Counted from the stretch's first letter, positions 8,907-18,751 are shown. The stretch is DNA of 64,000 nt from CAZGAH01 sp964523295 (GCA_964523295.1 CAZGAH010000011.1:14376-78375), one strand, 5' to 3'. A program made the numbers and translations. The notes: generated from the sequence alone by a model not told the origin.

Positions 8907-10152
8907 ATGAAAAGCGCGTGGAAGAACCTTTTACTGATGCTGTGTTCGCTTGTCCTTTCGATTATTGCATTGGAGTTCGGGTTACGGGTAGTTATGCGCC
9001 ATTTCTCCGACCAGCCTGATCCTGCTGCAACAGAGCGGCACGTCTACGACCCGTTTCGTGGACATGCCCTCAATCCTGCGTATCATACGCGCTCCAATAC
9101 ACTGGGGAAGCGGATTCACAGTCCTGACGGTTTTCGAAGCGACCGACCGGTGAGCCTGGAAAAGCCGGCACAGGTCATTCGCATACTCATGCTCGGAGGC
9201 TCGGCATTGTACGGCATCGGGACCACCGGCCAGCACTACCACTATGCCCCGGATCTCATGAACGACGAGACCATCCCCTACCATCTCGAACAGCTTCTGA
9301 ACGAGCGTCTGGCAGCCCTTGGGCTGCCCGCGTCGGGTGGAGGTGCTCAATTGCGGACTGATCGCCTACCAGACCTGGCAGCATCTGGTGCATCTCAATT
9401 CCCGACTTCTGGCGTATCGTCCGGACATTGTCATCAATTTCGACGGGCACAACGACTTTTACGAGACCACCCCCGAGCGCAACCCCTGGTACGACTACCG
9501 ATATTCCTCCGTTCAACTGACCAGGTTGCTGAACAACCGCGATGCGCTGCCCGGACTGCATTTCCTGGTCCGCTCGCTGGCGCCGCATTCGGCTCTCTTT
9601 GCCCAGATCGAAAAGCGCCTGACCCAGCCCTGCTTCGATGCCCGGCTTCATGCCTTGGCCTCGGAGTCTCCGCCTGAGGCCAACCCTCCCGTTGACCTGG
9701 AAGCCCGATTCAAGGCTACGGCTAAAAGCGGGTTTTTGCGTGCATTATGGCAGATCAATCGCCTTGGCCGCTACGAGGGCTATGACCACATCGTCTTTTT
9801 GCAACCGGAAATCCTCTTCGAAGAAGTGGAGACCCTGCACCCCGACGATCGCGCAGTGCGCGAGCTCACGGTCAGTTTTATGAACAATGAAGCGATCATG
9901 CGCCGCATCCGCCCCCTGCTCCCCGGACTGTTCACCGAGGCGGATATTGCTTACGAAGACGTCGGCGACATCGCCAGTCAAGCCGGGTCGAGCAAGCCCC
10001 TGTACATCGATTACTGCCACCTTCGCCCAGCCGGGTCCCTGGCGGTTGCCCGCCGTCTGCTGGATCCGGTCTGGAACATAGTCCAGCGACGTCTGACTCC
10101 GCCGACGCCAACTCCGAACGCCTGGCATGCTGCCGACGTCCCCGCACGATAA
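8907..10152 (+). pseudogene. SGNH/GDSL-type hydrolase, membrane anchored, frameshifted
   Basis: Two overlapping frames together encode one protein of about 414 residues. It starts at 8907 after GGAG, with a signal anchor in LLLMLCSLVLSIIALEFGL. The first part holds the nucleophile motif as GGSALYG. Reading then moves by one base between about 9322 and 9342, continuing as RVEVLNCGLIAYQTW. The second part has FDGHNDF (the GxND block) and near the end IDYCHLRPAG, supplying the Asp/His pair. Such membrane-anchored SGNH enzymes de-acetylate or de-esterify glycans or lipids. The simplest explanation is one extra base. It could be a sequencing error, in which case the gene is intact. Confidence 0.75.
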
Positions 10153-10279
10153 GCCCGAGGATGTCGGCCTGGTCAGCGGTTGGCTCTTCAAGGGGGTTTT
10201 TGTCCTCTAACCCGAAGTTTTTGTTTTTTTGACGATATTATCCTGAATTTATATTTCTTTTGAAGAACGCTCCGGTGCG

Positions 10280-10730
10280 CTACCGGGAACAGTCCAGCTT
10301 TGTCCCCAGCAAGTTGAGAATTTTTTGCTGAAGCGTCGTGGGGCGAGAAATTTTGTAAAAGTCCATCGCTCCTTTCTCCATTTTGTACTTTATTGTCACT
10401 TTTCCAGCACAAAGAGCTATCTTGTCCGTGCCTTTCAAAGGACGTTTTTCTCTGTTCACCGCGTTGACAATTTTTTCAAGTTCCTTTTCTGTCGCGTCAA
10501 GAAGCTCTTTCCGTTTTCGTGCACGTTCGGCCGCAAGAAGCGGATTGCGACATACAACCAAACGCTCGCCTGGAAAAGCTGGATCGCTGATCTCGGCAAT
10601 ATTTTTTTCGTCAAACAAGGAAAGTTGAACTGATTTGTCCGCTGATAGCGTCTTTATTTGCGCATTTCTCAATGCAGTGATCCAATAAGCGGGGATCGGA
10701 ACCCGGCAACGAGTTCGGGGTCCAAGTTGG
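10280..10730 (-). pseudogene. IS1634-type transposase remnant, middle and C-terminal part
   Basis: A minus-strand frame encodes a typical internal stretch of IS1634-family transposases (SVQLSLFDEKNIAEISDP, then ERLVVCRNPLLAAERARK and a long basic helix). The frame continues upstream without a start codon to about 10730 (PIPAYWITALRNAQIK). After KYKMEK it jumps to KISRPTTLQQKILNLLGTKL, which looks like the family's C-terminal end, so an internal part seems deleted. It is opposite in orientation to the N-terminal fragment at 565-933. Several hundred residues and at least one catalytic residue are missing. Confidence 0.7.
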
Positions 10731-10812
10731 TGAGGTTCGCGATGGTTCTCTCAAAAAAGGAGTGGAGAGCGCTAAAACTTCGGTTTAAAGAAAGCCAATA
10801 GTAATTGAACGC

Positions 10813-12738
10813 CTATGGGCCTGCCCCCTCCGGCCTCCCTCCCTTCGCTGGCTCCGAGAAGCCGGGCGGAAAGACGGGTTCGGAAGCGGGAGCCGAGCTT
10901 GAGGCCGATGGTTCGCTGAACCCGGGAGGGAGCTTGTCCGGCGTGGGCATCGGTCGTGGCGGGGGCTGGCTGAAGCCGGGGGGCATATCCGTCGGCGGGG
11001 AGGCGGGGCCGGGCGTTGGCGCGGCCGGACCGCTCGGAGCGTGCGCGCGGCGCAGGTTGATGTCCAGGCCCTGGGTCCTGGCCGCCTGGCGATAGGAGCC
11101 GTGGCTGAGGCGCAACGCGCCCATGGGTTCGATGACAATGGCCCGGTGTGCCAGTACCGGGCAGTGGTATTCGCAATAGCCGCAGCCGATGCAGCGCTGC
11201 TCCAGAACAAAGGGCACGGCCACGGGATTACCCGGCACGTGGCGGAATTCTATGGCGTCGTAGGGGCAGGTCTCGTCGCAGACCAGGCACTTACGCTCCT
11301 GCTCCCAGGCCAGGCATTTGTGGCGCAGCACCACGGCCGTGCCGATCTTGGCGTGCTGCTTCTCGCTGACGGACAGCGGACGGATTGCGCCGGTCGGGCA
11401 GACCTGGCCGCAGGCCGTGCAGTTCGGCTCGCAACCGCCCCGGCGAGGCATGGTCACCGGGCTGAACAGGCCGGAGATGCCCTGCTCCAGGGTCAACGGC
11501 TGGAGCGTGTTGGTCGGGCAGGCCTTCATGCACTCCCCGCAGCGGACGCAGCGGGCCAGGAAATCGTTCTCGGGCAAGGCTCCGGGCGGGCGCATGTGAT
11601 ACTCCGGGGTCAGCCAGCCCGAGGCATTGGTGTCGTAGGTGACGCCTGCGGGTACGGGCTGGTGCGGGCTCTCCAGACCGGACAGGGAGAGCAGTCCGAG
11701 ACCAGCGCCGCTCAGACCGGACAGGAGAAAACGGCGTCGGTCCGGCTGCGAAGGCAGGGGCCGCGCCGCGGCTGTATCGTGTGCGCGCGAGGCCTTCCTT
11801 TTCGTCGCAGGCGCCACGCTCGCCGCGCGCCTCCAGGGAAGCGCCGGTGCAAAACGTACTGCCCCGACCGGGCAGACACGGACGCAGGTTTCGCAGACAA
11901 TGCACTCCGCATGAAGCGTCTGGCGCGCGTCCGCGGGAATGGCGCCCATGGGACAGTGACGCCGGCAACGGCCGCAGTCCGTGCAGGCGTCCGAGACCCT
12001 GCGACGGATGAGCGGCCAGCGGGAGAACAGGGCGAACACGGCGCCGGCAGGGCAGAGATAGCGACACCAGAAACGCGGCGCCATGAGCGCCAGGGCGAAC
12101 AGGGCGCCGAAGAACACGACCAGAAACAGCTGCGTGCCGTAGCGCGGCGGCGAGAAGTGGTAGAAATAGACATCCATCAGCCCGAGCTTGCCGGCCAGGG
12201 GCTGGATCAGCGGAAACAGCCGCTCGCCCAGGACAAGCAGCAGCGGCCGCAGCAACAGCGCGTAGAATCGCGTAATCAGCGACAGCGGCGAGACCCAGAA
12301 GACCAGCGACACGCCGAGCAGTCCCGCCACGACGAGCGCCCAGAGCAGATGGTACTTGAGCCGGAGCAGCCCGGGGGTGCCCGTCCCGGCGTCCCGGCGC
12401 CCGCGGACCAGACGATCCGCCAGGTCCACGGTCGCGCCCATGGGGCATAGCAGCCCGCAGAACACGCGCCCCACCGCCAGACCGGCGAGCACGAACAGCA
12501 GCGCCGGCCATAGTCTGCCGGGAATTGTCCAGGCCGGAATCGCCGTCCCGAGCAGGATGCTCGGGTCCAGACGCAGATAGGTATCGACCGGCAGAACTGT
12601 CGCAAGCAGCCCCGCAGCGCCGAATCCCGCCTGCCACAGCAGCCCCAGGAACAGCAACAGACTCGCGCCCTGCACGACGCGCTGAAAAGAGACTCCGTTC
12701 CGCACCGTTTTCATCGCCTGCCTCGTCCGCGCGTTCAC
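10813..12738 (-). CDS. NapH/NapG-like membrane polyferredoxin with proline-rich tail
   Basis: A 641-residue protein. GTG at 12738 follows GGAG; an ATG at 12714 is an alternative start. Residues 15-230 carry about five membrane segments with the NapH-type motif CGLLCPMGATVD. Next come ferredoxin-type clusters CTDCGRCRRHCPMGA and CIVCETCVRVCPVGA. A twin-arginine-like RRRFLLSGLSGAG then leads into a NapG-like half with CVRCGECMKACP, a variant CEPNCTACGQVCP, CLVCDETCP and CIGCGYCEYHCP. Fusions of this kind pass electrons from quinol to periplasmic or membrane enzymes. The last 60 residues are Pro/Ser-rich and contain PPGFSQP or PPGFSEP three times. It lies 36 bases downstream of the DUF2156 gene. 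The terminal reductase served is not encoded nearby. Confidence 0.85.
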   Translation of the reverse strand: MNARTRQAMKTVRNGVSFQRVVQGASLLLFLGLLWQAGFGAAGLLATVLPVDTYLRLDPSILLGTAIPAWTIPGRLWPALLFVLAGLAVGRVFCGLLCPMGATVDLADRLVRGRRDAGTGTPGLLRLKYHLLWALVVAGLLGVSLVFWVSPLSLITRFYALLLRPLLLVLGERLFPLIQPLAGKLGLMDVYFYHFSPPRYGTQLFLVVFFGALFALALMAPRFWCRYLCPAGAVFALFSRWPLIRRRVSDACTDCGRCRRHCPMGAIPADARQTLHAECIVCETCVRVCPVGAVRFAPALPWRRAASVAPATKRKASRAHDTAAARPLPSQPDRRRFLLSGLSGAGLGLLSLSGLESPHQPVPAGVTYDTNASGWLTPEYHMRPPGALPENDFLARCVRCGECMKACPTNTLQPLTLEQGISGLFSPVTMPRRGGCEPNCTACGQVCPTGAIRPLSVSEKQHAKIGTAVVLRHKCLAWEQERKCLVCDETCPYDAIEFRHVPGNPVAVPFVLEQRCIGCGYCEYHCPVLAHRAIVIEPMGALRLSHGSYRQAARTQGLDINLRRAHAPSGPAAPTPGPASPPTDMPPGFSQPPPRPMPTPDKLPPGFSEPSASSSAPASEPVFPPGFSEPAKGGRPEGAGP

Positions 12739-12774
12739 GCGCCATTCTCCGACCGGCCGCCGGTCAGGCCGGAA

Positions 12775-13653
12775 TCAATCCAGATGCACGGAGTACTTCT
12801 TCAGGAACTCGACGGGCCGGTAGCTCAGCTTGGCCTTGCGCAGGCTGGCGTCGTCGAGGTCCTGCTCACGGTTCACCAGAGCGAAGTCCCGCCCCTCGTG
12901 CGCCAGAAACTGTTGATTGATAGCCTGGTACACGCCGCGGAACTCCGGACGCCCTTTTTCGAAGTGAATGACCAGGGTGTCCGCGTCCAGGGCCTCGGCC
13001 ACGGTGTAGGCGATCATGTTGCCGCCGACGTACAGCGCGCCCCCGAGCATCCCGTGCAGCGTATCCCAGTGCTGCAACACCCGGGCAATGGCCTGGTTTT
13101 CGGCCACCAGAGGCGCGGAGTCCTCGCACTCGCGCCACAGGCACCATTGCTGCTGCAACGCCAGGGTCTCCTCCACGCACTCCGGGCTCATGGAAAAAAA
13201 GGTAAAGTCGTAGTGTTTGAAAAACTGATTCAGATGATTCTTCTTTTTATGAAAGGTCTTGCCCTTGAGTTCGATCAGATCGCCCACAAGGTAGAGATAG
13301 TCCCAATGTCCGCGCGCCTCTTCGACCCGCATCCGCGGTCCGTGACCCTGGCGCCAGAGTTCGAGAAGCTGTTCGGGCACACGCGTATACGTGCCCGGCT
13401 TCGTCAGACGGGGACAGCGGGCCCAGTCCACCCGATCCCAGGGACCAACCGGGGCCCAGTCGAGGATTTCCGGTCTGGTCTGGCGCAGCCAGACGTGACT
13501 GTCGCCCCAGGACCACTCCAGACCGTACTCCTCGGCCCAACCCCAGATATTGGTGAAGGTGTAGTCCGACGCCCGTTGCGGACACTGCGCAAAACGCGCC
13601 AGATATTCCTGTTGCCGATCCAACCGGATCGGCGTGTAACCGCTCTCACCCAT
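12775..13653 (-). CDS. DUF2156 (phosphatidylglycerol lysyltransferase C-terminal-like) protein
   Basis: A 292-residue soluble protein with an excellent ribosome binding site (GAGGAGG). It resembles the GNAT-like DUF2156 family: an N-terminal SDYTFTNIWGWAEEYGLEWSW block, a KGKTFHKKKNHLNQFFKHY segment, and a C-terminal region with IHFEKGRPEFRGVYQAINQQ and NREQDLDDASLRKAKLSYRP. DUF2156 is the domain that in MprF transfers aminoacyl groups to phosphatidylglycerol, but the stand-alone bacterial proteins have no proven reaction. It precedes the polyferredoxin gene on the same strand by 36 bases, so the two may be an operon, although no functional link is evident. Confidence 0.85.
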   Translation of the reverse strand: MGESGYTPIRLDRQQEYLARFAQCPQRASDYTFTNIWGWAEEYGLEWSWGDSHVWLRQTRPEILDWAPVGPWDRVDWARCPRLTKPGTYTRVPEQLLELWRQGHGPRMRVEEARGHWDYLYLVGDLIELKGKTFHKKKNHLNQFFKHYDFTFFSMSPECVEETLALQQQWCLWRECEDSAPLVAENQAIARVLQHWDTLHGMLGGALYVGGNMIAYTVAEALDADTLVIHFEKGRPEFRGVYQAINQQFLAHEGRDFALVNREQDLDDASLRKAKLSYRPVEFLKKYSVHLD

Positions 13654-13810
13654 GCGGAGCCTCCTCGGGGCAGGCTTTACGCGAGTTGCCTGACCGACAC
13701 AAGCGCAGACCCGACCTGCCTTTACCTCCGTCGCATCGAAAAGCGGAGCATGACAGTGGAACTCAGAAAGATTCCGCCAATGATTGTTTCGGAAACATCG
13801 CTGGTCGATT

Positions 13811-14703
13811 TCAGATCAGGCCAACGCTTTCGGCCGGGACCCAGCCGGTTTTTTCGTTTCCAAAGCGCACGCGGACATGCTCGTCGCGCTGCTCCTCCAC
13901 GGCCACGCGCGTGCCGGCGTGCAGGGCGAAGAGTTCGGTCGCCGCGGGGCCAAGTCCCGAGCGCACGGGCAGCACCGGGGACAGGACAATCCCGGCTCGC
14001 TCTACGTACCCGGTCCAGAGTCCGTGGCCNNNNNNNNNNGGGTCAGGGCGCGCAGAGGGCGCCAGGCTTTCCGGCGCAGGACGAGCAGCCCGGCCCAGAA
14101 CACGAGATTGGCCACCACGAGCGCAAGCTGCAAGGTCCCTTGCGCGAAGAAGGAGCCGGGGAAGCAGAGCACGCGCAACAACCCCGTATCTTCGGCCTCG
14201 TGCATGTCCTTGCGCTGCGAGCGCGCATATTCCAGATTGAAGGCCAGATCCGGGTCCCTGGGCAACCAGCGCCGCGCGCGCTCGTACCAGAGAATGGCCC
14301 GGCCGAGGTCGTCGCTCTTGAGATAGGTGTTGCCGAGATTGTAATAGAGTTCGCCATTGGCGAATCCGGCTTCGACCAGGGCGAGAAATCCGACCGCGGC
14401 GTCGGCGTAGCGGCCCTGGTCGTAGGCCTCGACGGCCTGGCTCAGCGCGTGCGACGGCGAGGCCGGCGTGGCCGGCTCCACGGCTGACGGCGGGGTGGAC
14501 GGCTGAACTGGCGTCGAGGCTGACGGCGGAGCGGCCGGCATGACCTGCGCTGCAGTGGTCGGTGGGGCGGTCGCGGCGGTGTTCCCGGTTGCGGCCGCCA
14601 CGGGGGCGGACAGCCAGAGACAGGCCCCGGCCAGGATCAGGAGCAGGCAGAGCGCGCGGCAACGGCAGCGCGACAGGGCAGCGGGCGAAATGATCGGATT
14701 CAT
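13811..14703 (-). CDS. batE: BatE-like TPR/SH3 membrane protein (interrupted by a sequencing gap)
   Basis: The start at 14703 overlaps the batD stop (ATGA). A signal peptide (CLLLILAGACLWLSAPVAAA) and a Pro/Ala/Thr-rich linker precede TPR units (AVEAYDQGRYADAAVGFLAL, ELYYNLGNTYLKSDDLGRAI). A membrane helix follows (LQLALVVANLVFWAGLLVL). Ten Ns at 14030-14039 interrupt the gene. After them the frame differs and encodes an SH3-like end (FALHAGTRVAVEEQRDEHVR, then TGWVPAESVGLI). TPR, membrane helix and SH3 is the BatE layout. The gap probably stands for a longer missing piece, perhaps the second membrane helix. It is the last gene of the Bat operon; BatE is thought to support the envelope-linked Bat complex, whose exact role is unsettled. 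Confidence 0.75.
14030..14039. other. Assembly gap of ten Ns
   Basis: Ten undetermined bases lie inside batE. The reading frame differs on the two sides, so the true missing length is probably not ten. Confidence 0.98.
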
Positions 14704-16589
14704 GGGCACAGCCTCCGAACGGTTTCCCGGGTTGCAGCGACGAGCGGGCCGATATCCTCGCTCTGGCTGGCGCCGTAGCGCGCGGCGTCGAGTGATTCGA
14801 ACAGCGCGCGAATATCCTGACGCTGCGATTCCGGCACGCCGCACGCACCCAATGCACTCTCCGCCTCCGCGTAGGTCAGGGATTCGGAACACAGGCCGGC
14901 GCGGGCGTTGATCGCCGCGATGAGCGCGCGGCGGCAGGCGTTCAGGGTCCGGACCGGATCGGCTGCCTCGCCCTGATCCATGGCCTCCTTGAGCAAGGCG
15001 GCCGCGCGTCCGGCCATGGCCCTGGCGGGTGTCTGCCTGCGCGCGAGACGGCCGGCGCCGACGACGAGGCCGGCCCAGACCAGAACAGGCGCGCCCAGCA
15101 GCAGAAACAGCAGGGGAGGGGGCAGGAGCGTCTTTTTCTGAAAAACGGCGTCCGTATCCTTGAGCGGGAGCACGTCCTTATGTTTGAACTCGACGCGCTG
15201 TCGCCGCGGTTGCGCCGGCTCCGCGGCGGGCGGCGGGGTCGCGACCACGGCCTGCTCCTTGACGTCGGCCGGCCGCACAACCAGCCCCAGAGGCGGGGAG
15301 GTGATATCGACGTAGCGCCCGGCGACCGGGTCGAAGGTCTTCAGCGTGAGCGACGGCAGCTGAACGTTGCCCGGCTCCACGGGCACCAGCGCGTAGCGAA
15401 AGGTCTTCTTGCCGGTGAATCCGGTAGCACTCACGTCAATGTGCTCCTGCGGGGCGTCCTTGTACACCTTGATCTGGGCCGGGAGCCGCAGCTGGGGTTC
15501 CGGTGCGTTCATGACGTTGCCAGTGCCGGTGATCGCGAGAGTCAGGGTCGTCGATTCGCCGGTCGCGATCTCGCTCTTTTCGAGGCTGGCGTTGAGCGAA
15601 AACTGGCCCACCAGCCCGGAGAAGCGGTCCTGCCCCTGGTTCGGCGGCAGGGCCTTGACCTCTATCACGGCGCTGGGCGACGAAAAAGCGCGTTGCTCGG
15701 TCCTCTGGCCCAGCATGAAAGGACTCTGGCTGAACATGGGATCATTGAAGAACTGGTCGAAGAGGTCGCCCGGGCCGCGGCGGTCGCGGTGGATGATGTC
15801 GCAGTGCAGGGTGGCCGGTCCCAGGGTCATTTGTCCTGCGGCGAGCGGGGTCAGCAGCCAGGTGGTCTCGACGACTTCGTAGCGCCGGCCGTCGATGGTA
15901 TCGGTGAACTGGTTGCGGTCGGGCAGTTCCCTGGCGGCGAAGTTCTTGAATTCGGGCGTCTCGAGCTGGAAGTTCGTCGCCGGGCCGCCGATGGCCACGG
16001 ACACGGTATAGGCCACGGTCTCGCCCTGCCAGACCTGGGACTTGGCGAAGCGGGCATCGACCATGATCGGCGCCTGCGCTTCCGGGTTGTCGTCGTTGCC
16101 GGGCCGGAAACGCTGAGGGGCGGAACCGGCGCCGCTCCCGGGCGCGGTGCGGGCGCCTGCCTGGCCCTGCGGTGATGGCCGGTCGCTGGCGGTGGCGCCT
16201 TTGCCGCCCTTTGCCGACGCCGCGCGAACGTGCAGAGCGAGCGGCTCGGTCTGGAGCGTTTCATTCTCCAGGCGTACGGGCAGGGCCGGGATGACCAGGT
16301 CGCCCGCGCGCAGGGGAAGCAGCGCGAAACCATACACCGTCTGGCGGGAAACGCCGCCGCTGCCGATGCTCAGGTTGGCGCTGCTGCTTTGCGAGAGCAC
16401 CTGAAAATCGCCGGTCTGATGCAAGGGCGCCAGATCGACGTCAGCCGAATCGCCGTCAACAGCGATGGTCAGGGTGACGACGCCGTCGGCGGCCACCGTA
16501 TCGCGGTCCAGTGCGGCCCTGATCGTGGCTGCGTAGCTGAACGCCGGGACCAGGAGCGCGACGAGGAGTATGCTTAGTCGTAATCGCAT
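14700..16589 (-). CDS. batD: BatD-like oxygen-tolerance protein
   Basis: A 629-residue protein. It has a signal peptide (LSILLVALLVPAFSYA), a long beta-rich region with two or more immunoglobulin-like domains, a single membrane helix (LLFLLLGAPVLVWAGLVVGA, about residue 490) and a cytoplasmic helical tail. Typical BatD signatures are RAALDRDTVAADGVVTL, a VSVAIGGPATNFQLETPEFK segment, and RYALVPVEPGNVQLPSL. Its start overlaps the end of batB-batC by one base (TAATG), and it overlaps batE by four bases. BatD proteins are named from Bacteroides aerotolerance genes; they are membrane-anchored periplasmic partners of the VWA proteins. The molecular function is not established. Confidence 0.88.
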   Translation of the reverse strand: MRLRLSILLVALLVPAFSYAATIRAALDRDTVAADGVVTLTIAVDGDSADVDLAPLHQTGDFQVLSQSSSANLSIGSGGVSRQTVYGFALLPLRAGDLVIPALPVRLENETLQTEPLALHVRAASAKGGKGATASDRPSPQGQAGARTAPGSGAGSAPQRFRPGNDDNPEAQAPIMVDARFAKSQVWQGETVAYTVSVAIGGPATNFQLETPEFKNFAARELPDRNQFTDTIDGRRYEVVETTWLLTPLAAGQMTLGPATLHCDIIHRDRRGPGDLFDQFFNDPMFSQSPFMLGQRTEQRAFSSPSAVIEVKALPPNQGQDRFSGLVGQFSLNASLEKSEIATGESTTLTLAITGTGNVMNAPEPQLRLPAQIKVYKDAPQEHIDVSATGFTGKKTFRYALVPVEPGNVQLPSLTLKTFDPVAGRYVDITSPPLGLVVRPADVKEQAVVATPPPAAEPAQPRRQRVEFKHKDVLPLKDTDAVFQKKTLLPPPLLFLLLGAPVLVWAGLVVGAGRLARRQTPARAMAGRAAALLKEAMDQGEAADPVRTLNACRRALIAAINARAGLCSESLTYAEAESALGACGVPESQRQDIRALFESLDAARYGASQSEDIGPLVAATRETVRRLCP

Positions 16590-18751
16590 TACCAGTCCTT
16601 TTCTACGGTGCGGCGCTGCTGCCTGGGCATCAGTCCGCGACCGGGCTTGTCCTTGAGACGGTTGAGCATTCCCGCATCCAGGGCCGAAGCGGCGTCCTCG
16701 GGCCCGGCTTCCTGCGCCCGGGAGGCCTGGTCCGCCTCGCCCTCTCCCTCGGCGCCGCCCTGGCCGCCGCTACGCGGGGGGTGTACGTCCTTGCGGTCGA
16801 TGGATTTGGCGTACTCGGGCGCCGGCCCCTGCTCGTCGGGCGAGGGCGGCGTTGTCGGGGCGTCGCGTCCGTCGCCCCGGGCCTGCCCCGGGCCATCCTG
16901 TTCGTGCTGCTGCGCTTCCTGCTTCTGCTGCTCGGGATTTTCCTTTTCCCCGGGCTCGCCCGCGCGCGCGGCGGACTGTTCCGAGGGCTCGGCCTGCTCG
17001 CGGGCGTCGCCGCTCTGACCTTCCCCTGGTTTGTCGTTTTCCGCCTGTCGGGGCTCGTTCTGTGCGCTGCCGGACTGCTCGCCGGGCTGCATCTCATCCT
17101 GCTGCCCGTGTTGATCCTGTTGCCCCTTCCCGCCCTGCTGTCCCTGCTGCCCGGAAGAGGCCCGATCCTGCCCGGCGCTCTCGCCCTTGTTTTGCCCGGA
17201 CTGCTGCGATTCCTGCTGTTGCTGGTCGCCGGACTGCTCGCACTGTTGGTTTTCCTGCTGCTGCTGTTGTTGCTGTTCGAGCTGTTTACGCACGAAGGCC
17301 AGGTTGTCCGTGATCTGCGCGTCGTCGGGTGCGTGCTTCAGGGCCTCTTCGTAGTGGGTGACGGCGCCCTGCAGGTCGTCCTGGCGGAAGCTGGCATTGC
17401 CGGCGTTATAGAGGGCGCTGGCCTTGAGCGCCCGGTCCTGCGGCGATTCGGCCTTGTCCAGGCGCTCAGCCGCGGCGAGAAAGTTCTGACGGGCCTCCTC
17501 GAAGCGATTCAGGCGGTACTGGGCATTGCCCACGTTGTAGCTCAGGGTCGGGTTGTCCGGCTCCTGCACCTGGGCGTCCAGGTAGGCCTTGAGCGCGGCT
17601 TCGTAGTCTTCGCCTTGCCAGGCAGCGAGCCCCTGCCCGGCCAGCGTCGAGGGCGAGGCTGCCAGCGCCGGCGCGCCTGGCAGGACGAGCAGGCAGAGCA
17701 GCGCGAGGGCTGTGCCGGACGTGCCGAAGGCTTGGGAGACGCCTGTTCCGTTGCCGTTTTGCCGACGCCGGGCCCGCGCGGGCAGCAGCAGATCGAGCAG
17801 CAGCGCCGCCAGGGCCAGGCCGACGAAGATGCGGAAGCGGTCCTGATAGATTTGAATCCGCCCGCTCTGGAGGGTTTTGGCCTCCAGCGAGGCGCGGATG
17901 TCGCGGTAGATCGCCTCCAGATCGACATCGCCGGTCACGGAGCGGACATAGGTTCCGCCGGTCAGGGCCGCAATCTTCTGGAGCGTGTCTTCGTCGAGTC
18001 TGGAATGGACGATGCCTCCGGCCTTGTCCTTTCTGAATCCCCCGCGTCCGTCGGGAATGGGCGCGCCCTCGGGGCTGCCGATGCCTACGCAGGAGATTTT
18101 CACCTTCTGCTCCGCAGCCTCGCGCGCGGCGTCGATGGCGCCGGGAGTCGTGGACTCGCCGTCGGTGATGAGAATGATCGCGCGCTCGGCGTTGTCTTTG
18201 GGGTCAAAGGCCTGGAGTGACGTCCGGATGGCCCCGGCCAGATCGGTTCCGCCCACGGGCAGAAAGTCGGGCTCCAGGGCGTTCAGGAACAGGTCGAAGC
18301 CGCCGTAGTCCAGGGTGAGCGGGCATTGCAGAAAGGAGGTGCCGGCAAAGGCCACCAGCCCGACCTTGTCGCCCTCGATCAGTCCGAGCAGGTCGCGGAT
18401 CTTGCGCTTGGCGCGTTCCAGGCGGTTGGGGGCGATGTCGTCGGCCAGCATGCTTTTCGAGCAGTCCAACGCCACGACGAGATCGACACCCCGACGCTCG
18501 ACGGTTTCCCAGGTATACCCGTAGCGCACGCCGGCCAGGGCCACGGCCAGGGCCAGGACGGCCAGCAACCGCAACGCGATCTTGACCATCCGGCGCCTGT
18601 TGCTGGCGTTCGGCGCGATGGACGACAGGGCGCGTTCGCTGGCGAATTGCCGCAGCAGGGCCTGTCTGCGCCTGAAACCCCAGATGCACAGCCCCAGGAG
18701 CAGGGGCGCCACCCAGATCAGATACAGCATTTCCCCGTGCGCGAAGCTCAT
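16589..18751 (-). CDS. batB: BatB-BatC fusion: VWA domain plus TPR and Gln-rich tail
   Basis: A 720-residue protein. The start at 18751 (GAGG ribosome binding site) overlaps the batA stop (ATGA). Two N-terminal membrane helices precede a von Willebrand A domain (residues about 80-290) with a complete metal site: DCSKS, GGTD and ITDGEST. A third helix near residue 310 is followed by a second hydrophobic segment (GTALALLCLLVLPGAPALA), then TPRs (LSYNVGNAQYRLNRFEEARQ, SALYNAGNASFRQDDLQGAV). The last 230 residues are very rich in Gln, Glu and Gly. BatB and BatC are separate genes in many bacteria and are fused here. The VWA domain is expected to bind a protein partner through Mg2+. Confidence 0.88.
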   Translation of the reverse strand: MSFAHGEMLYLIWVAPLLLGLCIWGFRRRQALLRQFASERALSSIAPNASNRRRMVKIALRLLAVLALAVALAGVRYGYTWETVERRGVDLVVALDCSKSMLADDIAPNRLERAKRKIRDLLGLIEGDKVGLVAFAGTSFLQCPLTLDYGGFDLFLNALEPDFLPVGGTDLAGAIRTSLQAFDPKDNAERAIILITDGESTTPGAIDAAREAAEQKVKISCVGIGSPEGAPIPDGRGGFRKDKAGGIVHSRLDEDTLQKIAALTGGTYVRSVTGDVDLEAIYRDIRASLEAKTLQSGRIQIYQDRFRIFVGLALAALLLDLLLPARARRRQNGNGTGVSQAFGTSGTALALLCLLVLPGAPALAASPSTLAGQGLAAWQGEDYEAALKAYLDAQVQEPDNPTLSYNVGNAQYRLNRFEEARQNFLAAAERLDKAESPQDRALKASALYNAGNASFRQDDLQGAVTHYEEALKHAPDDAQITDNLAFVRKQLEQQQQQQQENQQCEQSGDQQQQESQQSGQNKGESAGQDRASSGQQGQQGGKGQQDQHGQQDEMQPGEQSGSAQNEPRQAENDKPGEGQSGDAREQAEPSEQSAARAGEPGEKENPEQQKQEAQQHEQDGPGQARGDGRDAPTTPPSPDEQGPAPEYAKSIDRKDVHPPRSGGQGGAEGEGEADQASRAQEAGPEDAASALDAGMLNRLKDKPGRGLMPRQQRRTVEKDW

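Noticed and set aside
12784..14487. Long plus-strand open frame opposite the DUF2156 gene and batE
   Set aside because: It runs antisense to well-supported genes, crosses the N-gap and shows no protein-family pattern; long antisense frames are expected in GC-rich DNA.
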